From the NCBI RefSeq assembly GCF_002741035.1, contig NZ_CP016808.1:372001-436000 (forward strand): a DNA stretch of 64,000 nt. The letters are read 5' to 3'. The DNA is from Paenibacillus sp. BIHB 4019. Its GTDB lineage: Bacteria; Bacillota; Bacilli; Paenibacillales; Paenibacillaceae. Under the pieces are notes generated by a model that did no database searches, was not told the origin of the DNA, and saw only the letters and a list, made by a program, of their open reading frames with translations. This document shows, in pieces, positions 8,137 through 14,826 of the stretch; within the stretch, counting starts at the first letter, position 1; every line of letters starts with the position of its first letter. The translations under genes and the position numbers were made by a program.

Positions 8137-8213
8137 TGGTGACGCATGGGGGATTCGAACCCGCCGTATCCACGAGTGAAAGTCGTGTGGCTTAGCCGCT
8201 TGCCGAATGCGCC
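8137..8213 (-). tRNA. tRNA-Glu(UUC), divergent copy B
   Basis: Same acceptor, anticodon arm and encoded CCA as the copy at 7801-7877, with a C in the D-loop and a normal TTCGAAT T-loop. Its flanks (GG on one side, TTAATTAA on the other) also match copy A, so the pair arose by local duplication. First gene of the array in transcription order. Confidence 0.88.
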
Positions 8214-8230
8214 TTAATTAAATTACTATT

Positions 8231-8244
8231 GAATCGAACCAAGA
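8231..8244 (-). other. Possible relic of a tRNA T-arm
   Basis: Fourteen bases (GAATCGAACCAAGA on the plus strand) repeat exactly in the T-arm of the tRNA-Gln gene at 7981-8054, but no acceptor or anticodon arm surrounds them. Likely debris of a lost seventh tRNA or of recombination at the array edge. Confidence 0.35.
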
Positions 8245-8247
8245 AAA

Positions 8248-8261
8248 GGAACGTTTGTTCT
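8248..8261. promoter_or_regulatory. LexA-box-like site before the tRNA array
   Basis: On the minus strand AGAACAAACGTTCC fits the Bacillus SOS box CGAACRNRYGTTYC at 13 of 14 positions. It lies 35 bases upstream of the first tRNA. No SOS-type gene is nearby, so it could be chance. Confidence 0.35.
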
Positions 8262-8273
8262 TATTTTTGCAAT

Positions 8274-8383
8274 AAAAAAACTACTTTCTCCCTCTAGGCT
8301 CCGCCTTGCCACCCCGACTTCAGCCTACTTCAGCTAAGTTACGAGAAAACACAAACGGACCACTCACCTAGGGTGCAAGTAGT
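8274..8383 (-). ncRNA. Structured RNA or attenuator ending in a poly-U tract
   Basis: On the minus strand ACTACTT (8377-8383) pairs with AAGTAGT (8280-8286) and CCCTAGG pairs with CCTAGAGGG just inside, closing about 65 bases that include a repeated GCTGAAGT. Seven T follow directly. The shape is that of an intrinsic terminator with a large structured head, as in small RNAs and riboswitch leaders. It sits between the short ORF at 8439-8672 and the tRNA array. I recognise no known RNA class. Confidence 0.45.
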
Positions 8384-8438
8384 CTTCACGTATACAGATA
8401 GTGACTCAGCGGAATGTATTCTACCCCGCGCTTCAAGA

Positions 8439-8672
8439 TCAGGCTGCCGCTTCTCCCCCTTTGTTCAAGATGGAGCAGTCTGGCTGCGATACGCAAAAAC
8501 GACGAATATTCGGTTCGATGCAGGCAACATGTAAGTTTTCATTTATCTCTTCTAAAGCTGGATGCTGCTGTTCATCCGCCTGATGCTTAACTGTTCCGCT
8601 CTGCACTTGCTCATATTGATGTAAATCAAGCTCCGCTTGCCAATTCATAAGCTGTTCTGCTGCGTTTTTCAT
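8439..8672 (-). CDS. Small hypothetical protein (77 aa)
   Basis: Starts at the ATG at 8672, preceded by AAAGGAAGG; the longer frame back to 8750 has no site. The product is acidic and Gln/His-rich (begins MKNAAEQLMNWQAEL) with two cysteines near the C-terminus. I recognise no family. A good sigma-A-type promoter (8788-8817) lies upstream and the structured element follows the stop after 55 bases, so it may be the first cistron of the tRNA array transcript. Confidence 0.5.
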   Translation of the reverse strand: MKNAAEQLMNWQAELDLHQYEQVQSGTVKHQADEQQHPALEEINENLHVACIEPNIRRFCVSQPDCSILNKGGEAAA

Positions 8673-8787
8673 TTCCTGCACCTTCCTTTCCTCTTCGTTA
8701 TTGGTCTCGCAATGGAATCGGCTTGCCGATCTCGCATCACACTTTAACACTTTAACGCTTTAATTTATGTTCGACTTGATGCTTCTC

Positions 8788-8817
8788 ATACTAGCATATC
8801 GACTTTTAATAAGTCAA
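8788..8817 (-). promoter_or_regulatory. Sigma-A-type promoter
   Basis: TTGACT (8812-8817), 18-base spacer, TAGTAT (8788-8793) with TG one base before it (extended -10). It points at the ORF at 8439-8672 and, beyond it, the tRNA array. Confidence 0.65.
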
Positions 8818-8952
8818 CCCTTTTTGTTTCAAAAAATGAAAATTGTTAATTTTATTGATTTTATTACCTTATATTCATGAATACTATACGGAAAATCGAA
8901 TCATTTTTCGTTATTGAATGATTTTCTCCACCCGAAATATTCCTTTAGAAAA

Positions 8953-8988
8953 TAAAAAAAGGACTACTGCGCAGCGGCAGTAGTCCTT
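8953..8988 (-). terminator. Terminator of the small gene at 9023-9190
   Basis: A 12-bp perfect stem (8959-8970 with 8977-8988) followed on the minus strand by seven T. It ends the unit that starts at the promoter at 9287-9314. Confidence 0.88.
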
Positions 8989-9022
8989 CATCTCCCCTTC
9001 AATAACCAACCCATTCAGCGGC

Positions 9023-9190
9023 TCAGGCGAATACCTGGTTCCCTTCCGGTTGGCGTCGAAAGCATATAGGAGAAAGGCTGCTGCACGGGCTGTTCGCATT
9101 TTCGGCCTGCACAAAAAGATGGCTGCTCTGTTCAGAGCCCCACGGTTGTTCAAGCTTGCTATCATGATTGAATAATAAAATGGTTAACAT
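9023..9190 (-). CDS. Small hypothetical protein (55 aa) with own promoter and terminator
   Basis: ATG at 9190 behind AAAGGAAG; the product begins MLTILLFNHDSKLEQPWGSE, is Ser/Gln-rich and holds two cysteines. No family recognised. The case for a gene is its frame: a near-consensus promoter at 9287-9314, an RBS, the ORF and a strong terminator at 8953-8988, with no other gene in between. A longer overlapping frame reaches into the terminator and is unlikely. The transcript could instead be a small regulatory RNA. Confidence 0.42.
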   Translation of the reverse strand: MLTILLFNHDSKLEQPWGSEQSSHLFVQAENANSPCSSLSPICFRRQPEGNQVFA

Positions 9191-9286
9191 GCGCCGTGCA
9201 CTTCCTTTCCTTCAATTGATTCAAATGATGCACATTCATAAACATAATAGATACTGCTTATTGAATGACCATTAATTGTTTCCCAT

Positions 9287-9314
9287 CTTATAGCAAATAA
9301 TCCTGTCTTGTCAA
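9287..9314 (-). promoter_or_regulatory. Near-consensus sigma-A promoter
   Basis: TTGACA (9309-9314), 16-base spacer ending in TGC, TATAAG (9287-9292): a perfect -35 and an extended -10. It drives the small unit at 9023-9190 and lies just past the end of the beta-galactosidase gene. Confidence 0.75.
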
Positions 9315-9336
9315 CAGCACATCTGCCGCTGACCAG

Positions 9337-11424
9337 CTAGGCTTGCAAAATCCAAACATCATACGGTCTAATCACTATATCACCAACAAGCGGATGACCA
9401 GAAATCCGCTCCGTCAGCTCGCGTTTCAAATGCATGGCCACGGGCTGTGAAGAATAGTTCAACAGCATATAGTAAAGGCCTGCTGCTCCTTGGCGCGACA
9501 CAACCTCAATCGCTTCCGGAATATGAGCCCATTGCTCCAGCGGATCGGCGATTTGCAGCGAATCAAGCAGCTTGCTCGTGCTCTCGCGTGTAAAGAATGT
9601 ACCGAAATAAACAACCTTGCCTTTACCTAGCTTTCTGATTGTAACCGCAGGCTGTCCCGCGTAATAATCGTCCATATATGTGGCCGCAATTTCCACGTTG
9701 CCAAACGCATCGGCAGCAGGCTCCAGTATTTCGTTAAATACATGGGCTGGACTCTGACCTCCGCCATTTGTGAAGGACAATCCATTCGTCTCGCCCGGGT
9801 TCAGCATCGTAAAATCGCTTACGCTCACGCCAGCAAGCTCGCGGAGCACACCTGGAAATGGCTCCATATAAGCCTGATTATGCCTATCCTTATAGCCGCT
9901 TCTCGGTCCAAGCACGAGCGTTCCGCCTTGCTCCACATATATACGCAACTTCTCGGCATCTTCCGTGGTCAGCAGTTGTGCATTAACATAAAACAGCAAC
10001 TCATATTGGCTCAGAGCTTGGGCCTCCGCCAAATTTTGCTTGGATAACATGTCCGCAGCCAAATGACGCTCCGAAAGCGCCAAATAAACCTGCTCTTCGC
10101 TATTCCAATAATCAAAGCCAATATAACGCTCTATTTTCACATTGCTATCGTTCGCATAGTCATACATAATGGCTGCTTTCGCCACCACATCAGTACCGAT
10201 AATAACGTCCTCTAGCATCCGTGTTTCCTTCGCCACCCGCTTCGCTTCCTCCAGCCGCCAATGCGGCTGATCGCCATACAAATTAAGCCCATGCCAGAGC
10301 GATTCTGCCCCATAAGGACATGTCCGCCAGCGGAAATAAAGCACGCCGTCTGCGCCATGGGCAATCGACTGCCACGTCCACAGCCGCATCTGCCCGGGCT
10401 TTGGCGTCGCCTGCAAATAATCACCCCGGTCGTTGTTCAGCACATTCCCGATCTGCCCGCCCGGTCCCGCCTGCTGCTCCAGTACCGTAAACTTGGAAGA
10501 CAACCCCCGCACCCTGCTAAGCTGCTTGCCGCTAAGCCGATCCTTATGCGGATATTGCAAATCTGTGCGCATGAGTTGGAACGCCGGATATGAATCATAG
10601 GACATAAAATCAACGGTGCGAGCCGTCAGCTCATAATTATCAATATTGCCGAACAATCCATTATGGGTAATGAATTGCTCCTCAGGCAGCAGGCGCTTCA
10701 AAATTTCATATTGCAGCTCTGCAAATCGAATCGTTGAGTCCGATGTAAATAAATAAAAATCGAGCAGTTGGCTTGGGCTATGGTAGGTCACCGTTGGCCT
10801 TGGCAAATGAATTTGCTCCCACGCATTGTAGGTCTGAGCCCAGAATGCCGTTCCCCAAGCCGCATTCAGCACATCCAAGCTATCCTTGTATTTCTCCTTG
10901 CACCACTGACGGAAAGCCTTATGATCGCTCTCAGCAAAGCTGACATCTGAATGGCAGTTCAGCTCATTGTCAATTTGCCAGCCAATGACTGCATCATGCC
11001 CTTTGTAACGCTCCGCCATCATCGTGACAATGCCAGCGCAGAGACGCAAATAGATCGGCGCTGTGTAGTTGTAGTGCCTTCTGGAGCCATGCTCCATCCG
11101 CACACCGCGAAAATCTACGCGCAGCACCTCGGGATATTTTGTTGTGAGCCACGCCGGGGGCGCATAGGTTGGCGTGCCGAGGATGACTTTAAGCCCTTCA
11201 GCAGCAGCCATTTCAATTGCCTCGTCGAACATTTCGAACTGATAGCGGCCTTCTTCCGGCTCCATCACATTCCAAGCGGTTTCGCCCATACGCACGACAT
11301 TAAAGCCCATTTCCACCATCCGGCGAAAATCCTTCTGCCACATTACACGGTCCCAATGCTCCGGGTAATAGCAAACACCAAGCAAAAACTGTCCGCCTTC
11401 GTATTTTTTCTGATCCTTCAACAT
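9337..11424 (-). CDS. Beta-galactosidase, glycoside hydrolase family 42
   Basis: 695 residues, the usual GH42 length, no signal peptide, so cytoplasmic. The TIM barrel opens with LGVCYYPEHW (15-24); IGWQIDNELNCHS holds the acid/base Glu154 next to Asn153, and TVLEQQAGPGG the nucleophile Glu316. A trimerisation domain (about 400-600, LYVNAQLLTTEDAEKLRIYV) and a small C-terminal beta domain follow. It hydrolyses terminal beta-galactosides taken up by the adjacent ABC transporter. AGGGGAGAGG precedes the ATG. It is the last gene of the transporter operon; a stem-loop separates it from the permease. Confidence 0.93.
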   Translation of the reverse strand: MLKDQKKYEGGQFLLGVCYYPEHWDRVMWQKDFRRMVEMGFNVVRMGETAWNVMEPEEGRYQFEMFDEAIEMAAAEGLKVILGTPTYAPPAWLTTKYPEVLRVDFRGVRMEHGSRRHYNYTAPIYLRLCAGIVTMMAERYKGHDAVIGWQIDNELNCHSDVSFAESDHKAFRQWCKEKYKDSLDVLNAAWGTAFWAQTYNAWEQIHLPRPTVTYHSPSQLLDFYLFTSDSTIRFAELQYEILKRLLPEEQFITHNGLFGNIDNYELTARTVDFMSYDSYPAFQLMRTDLQYPHKDRLSGKQLSRVRGLSSKFTVLEQQAGPGGQIGNVLNNDRGDYLQATPKPGQMRLWTWQSIAHGADGVLYFRWRTCPYGAESLWHGLNLYGDQPHWRLEEAKRVAKETRMLEDVIIGTDVVAKAAIMYDYANDSNVKIERYIGFDYWNSEEQVYLALSERHLAADMLSKQNLAEAQALSQYELLFYVNAQLLTTEDAEKLRIYVEQGGTLVLGPRSGYKDRHNQAYMEPFPGVLRELAGVSVSDFTMLNPGETNGLSFTNGGGQSPAHVFNEILEPAADAFGNVEIAATYMDDYYAGQPAVTIRKLGKGKVVYFGTFFTRESTSKLLDSLQIADPLEQWAHIPEAIEVVSRQGAAGLYYMLLNYSSQPVAMHLKRELTERISGHPLVGDIVIRPYDVWILQA

Positions 11425-11460
11425 GACTTTCCTCTCCCCTCATCCTGTAGACACAATTAG

Positions 11461-11488
11461 GCGGCAGCCAGATCATGCTGGCTGCCGC
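11461..11488 (-). other. Stem-loop between permease and beta-galactosidase genes
   Basis: An 11-bp perfect stem (11461-11471 with 11478-11488), six-base loop, no T run. It lies between two co-oriented genes of one operon, so it more likely protects or processes the mRNA than ends it. Confidence 0.5.
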
Positions 11489-11494
11489 TCCGCA

Positions 11495-12307
11495 CTACCC
11501 TTTTACCGCACCGCCGGTCAAGCCTTTAACCAGCGTTTTTGAACCAAACATAAAAATAATAATGAGCGGCAGCGTGCCCAGCGTCAGACCCAATATACTA
11601 GCCGAATAATCGGTTCGGAACATCGTCGATAAATTCGCGATACCCAGCGGCAGCGTGTACAACGACGGCTCGTTTAGCGTAACGAGCGGCAGCAAATAGT
11701 TGTTCCATGAGCCGAGAAAAGCAAGCAGCCCCAGTGTGCTGAGCGCAGGCATCAGGAATGGCGTTACGATCCGGAAAAATATCGTCAGCTCGCCACAGCC
11801 GTCAATCCGTGCGCTTTCGATGACCTCGGTCGGTACGCTGGATTCACTGAACTGCGTCATGAAAAACACGCCGAACGCATTGTTTAGCGCCGCGAGGAGC
11901 AAAGGAATATGCGTATTGTTCAGATGGAAAAACTTCATTTCCATAACAAACGCTATGAGGCCAAGCTGGCCAGGTACCATCATCGTACAAAGAATGACGA
12001 GGTACAGCACTCTTTTTCCTGGAAACTTGAATTTGCCGAAGGCATAACCCGTAATGGACGACATGACTACCGAAATGGCAGTAAAAAGTACGGCAACATA
12101 AAAGCTGTTCCAGTAATTAAGCAGAAAATCGCCGGACAGCACCGTTTTTAAATTTTGGGTAAAATAGCTGCCGGGCAGCAGGGGAAGCTGCTTAAACAAA
12201 TCCTCGGAGTAATACGTCCCCATGACGACCATGATGTAGAACGGAAGCAGGAACAGAATCGTTGTCAGAGACAATACGATGATGACGGACCATTTGGATA
12301 TTCTCAT
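11495..12307 (-). CDS. Carbohydrate ABC transporter permease (MalG/LacG type)
   Basis: 270 residues, six membrane segments, with the EAA loop ESARIDGCGELTIFFRIVTP (about 176-195) that docks on the ATPase. It is the second permease of a CUT1 importer. The ATG lies immediately after the stop of the other permease gene, behind AAGGAGAG. No ATPase gene lies in the cluster, as usual in this group, where a shared MsmX-like ATPase serves many importers. The neighbouring GH42 enzyme suggests galactosides as substrate; that is inference. Confidence 0.92.
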   Translation of the reverse strand: MRISKWSVIIVLSLTTILFLLPFYIMVVMGTYYSEDLFKQLPLLPGSYFTQNLKTVLSGDFLLNYWNSFYVAVLFTAISVVMSSITGYAFGKFKFPGKRVLYLVILCTMMVPGQLGLIAFVMEMKFFHLNNTHIPLLLAALNNAFGVFFMTQFSESSVPTEVIESARIDGCGELTIFFRIVTPFLMPALSTLGLLAFLGSWNNYLLPLVTLNEPSLYTLPLGIANLSTMFRTDYSASILGLTLGTLPLIIIFMFGSKTLVKGLTGGAVKG

Positions 12308-12308
12308 G

Positions 12309-13220
12309 CTAGCTCTCCTTCCGATTCAGCCATTTGATGCCGGCTAGTGAGAACAAGGCGATAAACAGGAAGGTCGAATACGCGATCGCTGCTCCCTTGC
12401 CATATTTAAAGGACGAGCCGTTGAACGCGGCATCGAACATGTACCAGATTGGCGTAAACGCTGAGCCCTCTGGACCGCCGACGAGCGCCGAGCCCGAAGC
12501 CCAACCGCTGAACATCAGCATCGGCTCCTCAACGAGCTGCAAGCCCCCGATGATCGAAGTAATAATCAAGAAGAGATTGATTGGTTTAAGCAGCGGAATC
12601 GTAATGTGCAAAAATACATCCTTTGGCGAAGCGCCGTCTACAACAGCCGCCTCATAAACCGAAGGCTCCACACTCGCCATGCCCGCGCAATAGAACATAA
12701 TGAAATAACCTAAGTTTTTCCAAAACATCATTAAAATAATGATCCATCTCGCTGTATCCGGCTCGCCCATCCAGTTGATTTTTTCACTGATGAGGCCAAT
12801 TTGGACGAGAAAATTGTTCAGCATCCCGCCCTGCCAATCGAATACCATGGCAAAAATGATGCCAATCGCGACCGGAGTCGTCATATAAGGGGTGAAAATG
12901 CCCAGACGAAAAAAACCTTTGCGGCGGATAAATTTGCTTTCAATCAGGCTTGCACACAGCATGCCCACAATAATAAGCGCAGGCAAATACGCCACTAAAT
13001 AAATGAGTACATTACCGAGTGATTTCCAAAAGTAAGTGTCATGCAAAAATAATTGCTTATAGTTGTCCAATCCAACAAAATCATGGTTGCCGAACAAATC
13101 CCAGTTCGTAAAGCTGATATACAGCGTGAACAATAGCGGGAACAAGCCGAATACGGCATAGCTTAAAAAATACGGAGCCACAAACAGATACGGCCATTTA
13201 TGTTTCGTTAATGCTTTCAT
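12309..13220 (-). CDS. Carbohydrate ABC transporter permease (MalF/UgpA type)
   Basis: 303 residues with six predicted membrane segments and the EAA motif YEAAVVDGASPKDVFLHIT (about 188-206). First permease of the CUT1 importer; it forms the membrane channel with the downstream permease. GGAAGTGGGAGAGA precedes the ATG. Both neighbours are on the same strand, and the binding protein is encoded directly upstream, separated by a stem-loop. Confidence 0.92.
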   Translation of the reverse strand: MKALTKHKWPYLFVAPYFLSYAVFGLFPLLFTLYISFTNWDLFGNHDFVGLDNYKQLFLHDTYFWKSLGNVLIYLVAYLPALIIVGMLCASLIESKFIRRKGFFRLGIFTPYMTTPVAIGIIFAMVFDWQGGMLNNFLVQIGLISEKINWMGEPDTARWIIILMMFWKNLGYFIMFYCAGMASVEPSVYEAAVVDGASPKDVFLHITIPLLKPINLFLIITSIIGGLQLVEEPMLMFSGWASGSALVGGPEGSAFTPIWYMFDAAFNGSSFKYGKGAAIAYSTFLFIALFSLAGIKWLNRKES

Positions 13221-13257
13221 TCTCTCCCACTTCCTCTCTCTGCTGCCCTAAATGAAC

Positions 13258-13287
13258 GATAACCGGCGAGCTTGTCCGCCGGTTATC
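13258..13287 (-). other. Stem-loop after the binding-protein gene
   Basis: An 11-bp perfect stem (13258-13268 with 13277-13287) and no T run. Such hairpins after the first gene of importer operons raise the level of the binding protein relative to the permeases. Confidence 0.55.
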
Positions 13288-13317
13288 CATGTCCGTACTG
13301 CTGCTTAAACGAAAAAC

Positions 13318-14637
13318 CTATTTAAACTGGATTTCCGGGTGATTTTTCTGCAATTCCTGCTTCCAGTTCTCAAGCGCCTGCGCTGCGGTATAAGAAGGGT
13401 CCTTCGTATACGTCTGCATAGCCAAGGAAGAAGCATTATAAATATCTTGGTCGAATCTCGTATAAGGCTTCGTCTTCATAGCCGGAAGCACTTTTTCTGT
13501 CCAGAACAGCCCCAAGTCTTGACCGCCATAATAGGAGTTTGCTCCAGAAGAGAACAACGCTTTATCTTCAAACAACGACTTGAGCGGCACTAATGATTCA
13601 TCGATTTTCATGTTTAACTCGCCGCCCTCTTTGCTTGCTACAAACCACTCTAAGAACTTCCATGAAATTTCTTTGTTTTTCGAATCTTTCCAAATGCCGA
13701 GCGATGTTCCGCCATAGCTGTAAGCGCCGCCTGGCGGAACCATCAGCCCCCATCTGCCATCGCTGCTTTTGTCATTTGGCTCAATAACGAATTTCGGCGT
13801 CCAGTTCGCAGCCGGATAGAACAAAACATTGTCTTGCGCATACGACGCGTTCCATGTCGGCGACCACATATCCAGCTTCGCTGTAATATCGGCATTGCGA
13901 ATATTTTCAAGCGTGGAGAAAATCGATGTTACGCCATTCGTATCCACTTCATCGCCTTTAATGAATTGCTCGGGATATTGCGGATACACAATCGTGTAAG
14001 CATCCATCATGCCAGCAAGCATCGCTGTTTTGCCGCCGCTTTTCTCTTTAAGCTCTTTGCCTTTGGCAATGAATGCCTCCCAATTCGGGAACATGGCTGC
14101 CAGCTCATCCGGATCATCTGTTCCAAAATATTGCTTCGCCAAATCACGCTTATAAGCCATCGCCCCCGGTGATACCGACCACTCCATCGATACGAGCTGT
14201 CCTTTGTCATTTTGCAGCTGAGGCACTACCGCATCAAGCAGCAATGACTTTTCGAAATTGTACGGTGCTCCGCCCAGATCATCGAGAATATTTAGAGCGA
14301 ACAATGCGCCGCGGAAGCCAGCCTCGCCCCAAATAATATCAGGCAGATCGCCGCCAGCCGCAACGGACGTTTGAATCTTTTTCAAGTAGTCCTTGGCCGC
14401 AACCTCTACGAAATTGATTTTAATATTTGGATATTTTTTGCTAAAAGCTTCAACTGTCGGCTCATAAAACGCTTTGTTCCAGCCCCACATCGTAATGGTG
14501 CCGGAATCCGCTGCTGCGCCTTCCTGCGCTCCCTTATCCGAGCCGCCGCTGTTTGAGCCACAGCCTGCCAGCAAGGCCAGCACGATAACGAGCGACAGCA
14601 TCATCGCCCAAGGTTTTTTTCTCATTTTGCTTTGCAT
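13318..14637 (-). CDS. Extracellular solute-binding lipoprotein of the sugar importer
   Basis: 439 residues. A lipoprotein signal with lipobox LLAGC puts the acylated cysteine at residue 26, followed by a Gly/Ser-rich tether and a family 1 binding-protein fold (TITMWGWNKAFYEPTVEAFSK, then GDLPDIIWGEAG). It captures sugar outside the membrane and hands it to the two permeases downstream. GGGGGAG lies seven bases before the ATG at 14637. The upstream sensor kinase/regulator pair is of the type that controls such operons. Confidence 0.92.
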   Translation of the reverse strand: MQSKMRKKPWAMMLSLVIVLALLAGCGSNSGGSDKGAQEGAAADSGTITMWGWNKAFYEPTVEAFSKKYPNIKINFVEVAAKDYLKKIQTSVAAGGDLPDIIWGEAGFRGALFALNILDDLGGAPYNFEKSLLLDAVVPQLQNDKGQLVSMEWSVSPGAMAYKRDLAKQYFGTDDPDELAAMFPNWEAFIAKGKELKEKSGGKTAMLAGMMDAYTIVYPQYPEQFIKGDEVDTNGVTSIFSTLENIRNADITAKLDMWSPTWNASYAQDNVLFYPAANWTPKFVIEPNDKSSDGRWGLMVPPGGAYSYGGTSLGIWKDSKNKEISWKFLEWFVASKEGGELNMKIDESLVPLKSLFEDKALFSSGANSYYGGQDLGLFWTEKVLPAMKTKPYTRFDQDIYNASSLAMQTYTKDPSYTAAQALENWKQELQKNHPEIQFK

Positions 14638-14826
14638 GATTGTACTCCCCCATTTGTTATTTCGTAATCTGCTGCTCTCATTGCTTGTTCTAGGGCTCGC
14701 GCTGGATTTCGTCCCGATGCCTTAGCACTTCTTCAGTGTATAGGGCGTACAATAGCCACACAACGCAACAAATCGATGGTTTTGTATAAAATCCGATGGT
14801 CGACCGACTATATCGAACCTATTGGA

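Noticed and set aside
7709..8213. CRISPR array from the repeated tRNA-Glu sequence
   Set aside because: The two repeats are whole tRNA genes 260 bases apart with other tRNAs between them; no regular repeat-spacer pattern.
8300..8320. T-box-like GGGGTGGCAAGGCGG stretch in the structured element
   Set aside because: The T-box antiterminator needs GGGTGGNACCGCG; here the ACC core is missing and no specifier stem was found.
8911..9165. An 84-codon minus-strand frame
   Set aside because: It runs through the strong terminator at 8953-8988 and has no RBS; the 55-codon frame at 9023-9190 fits the promoter and terminator better.
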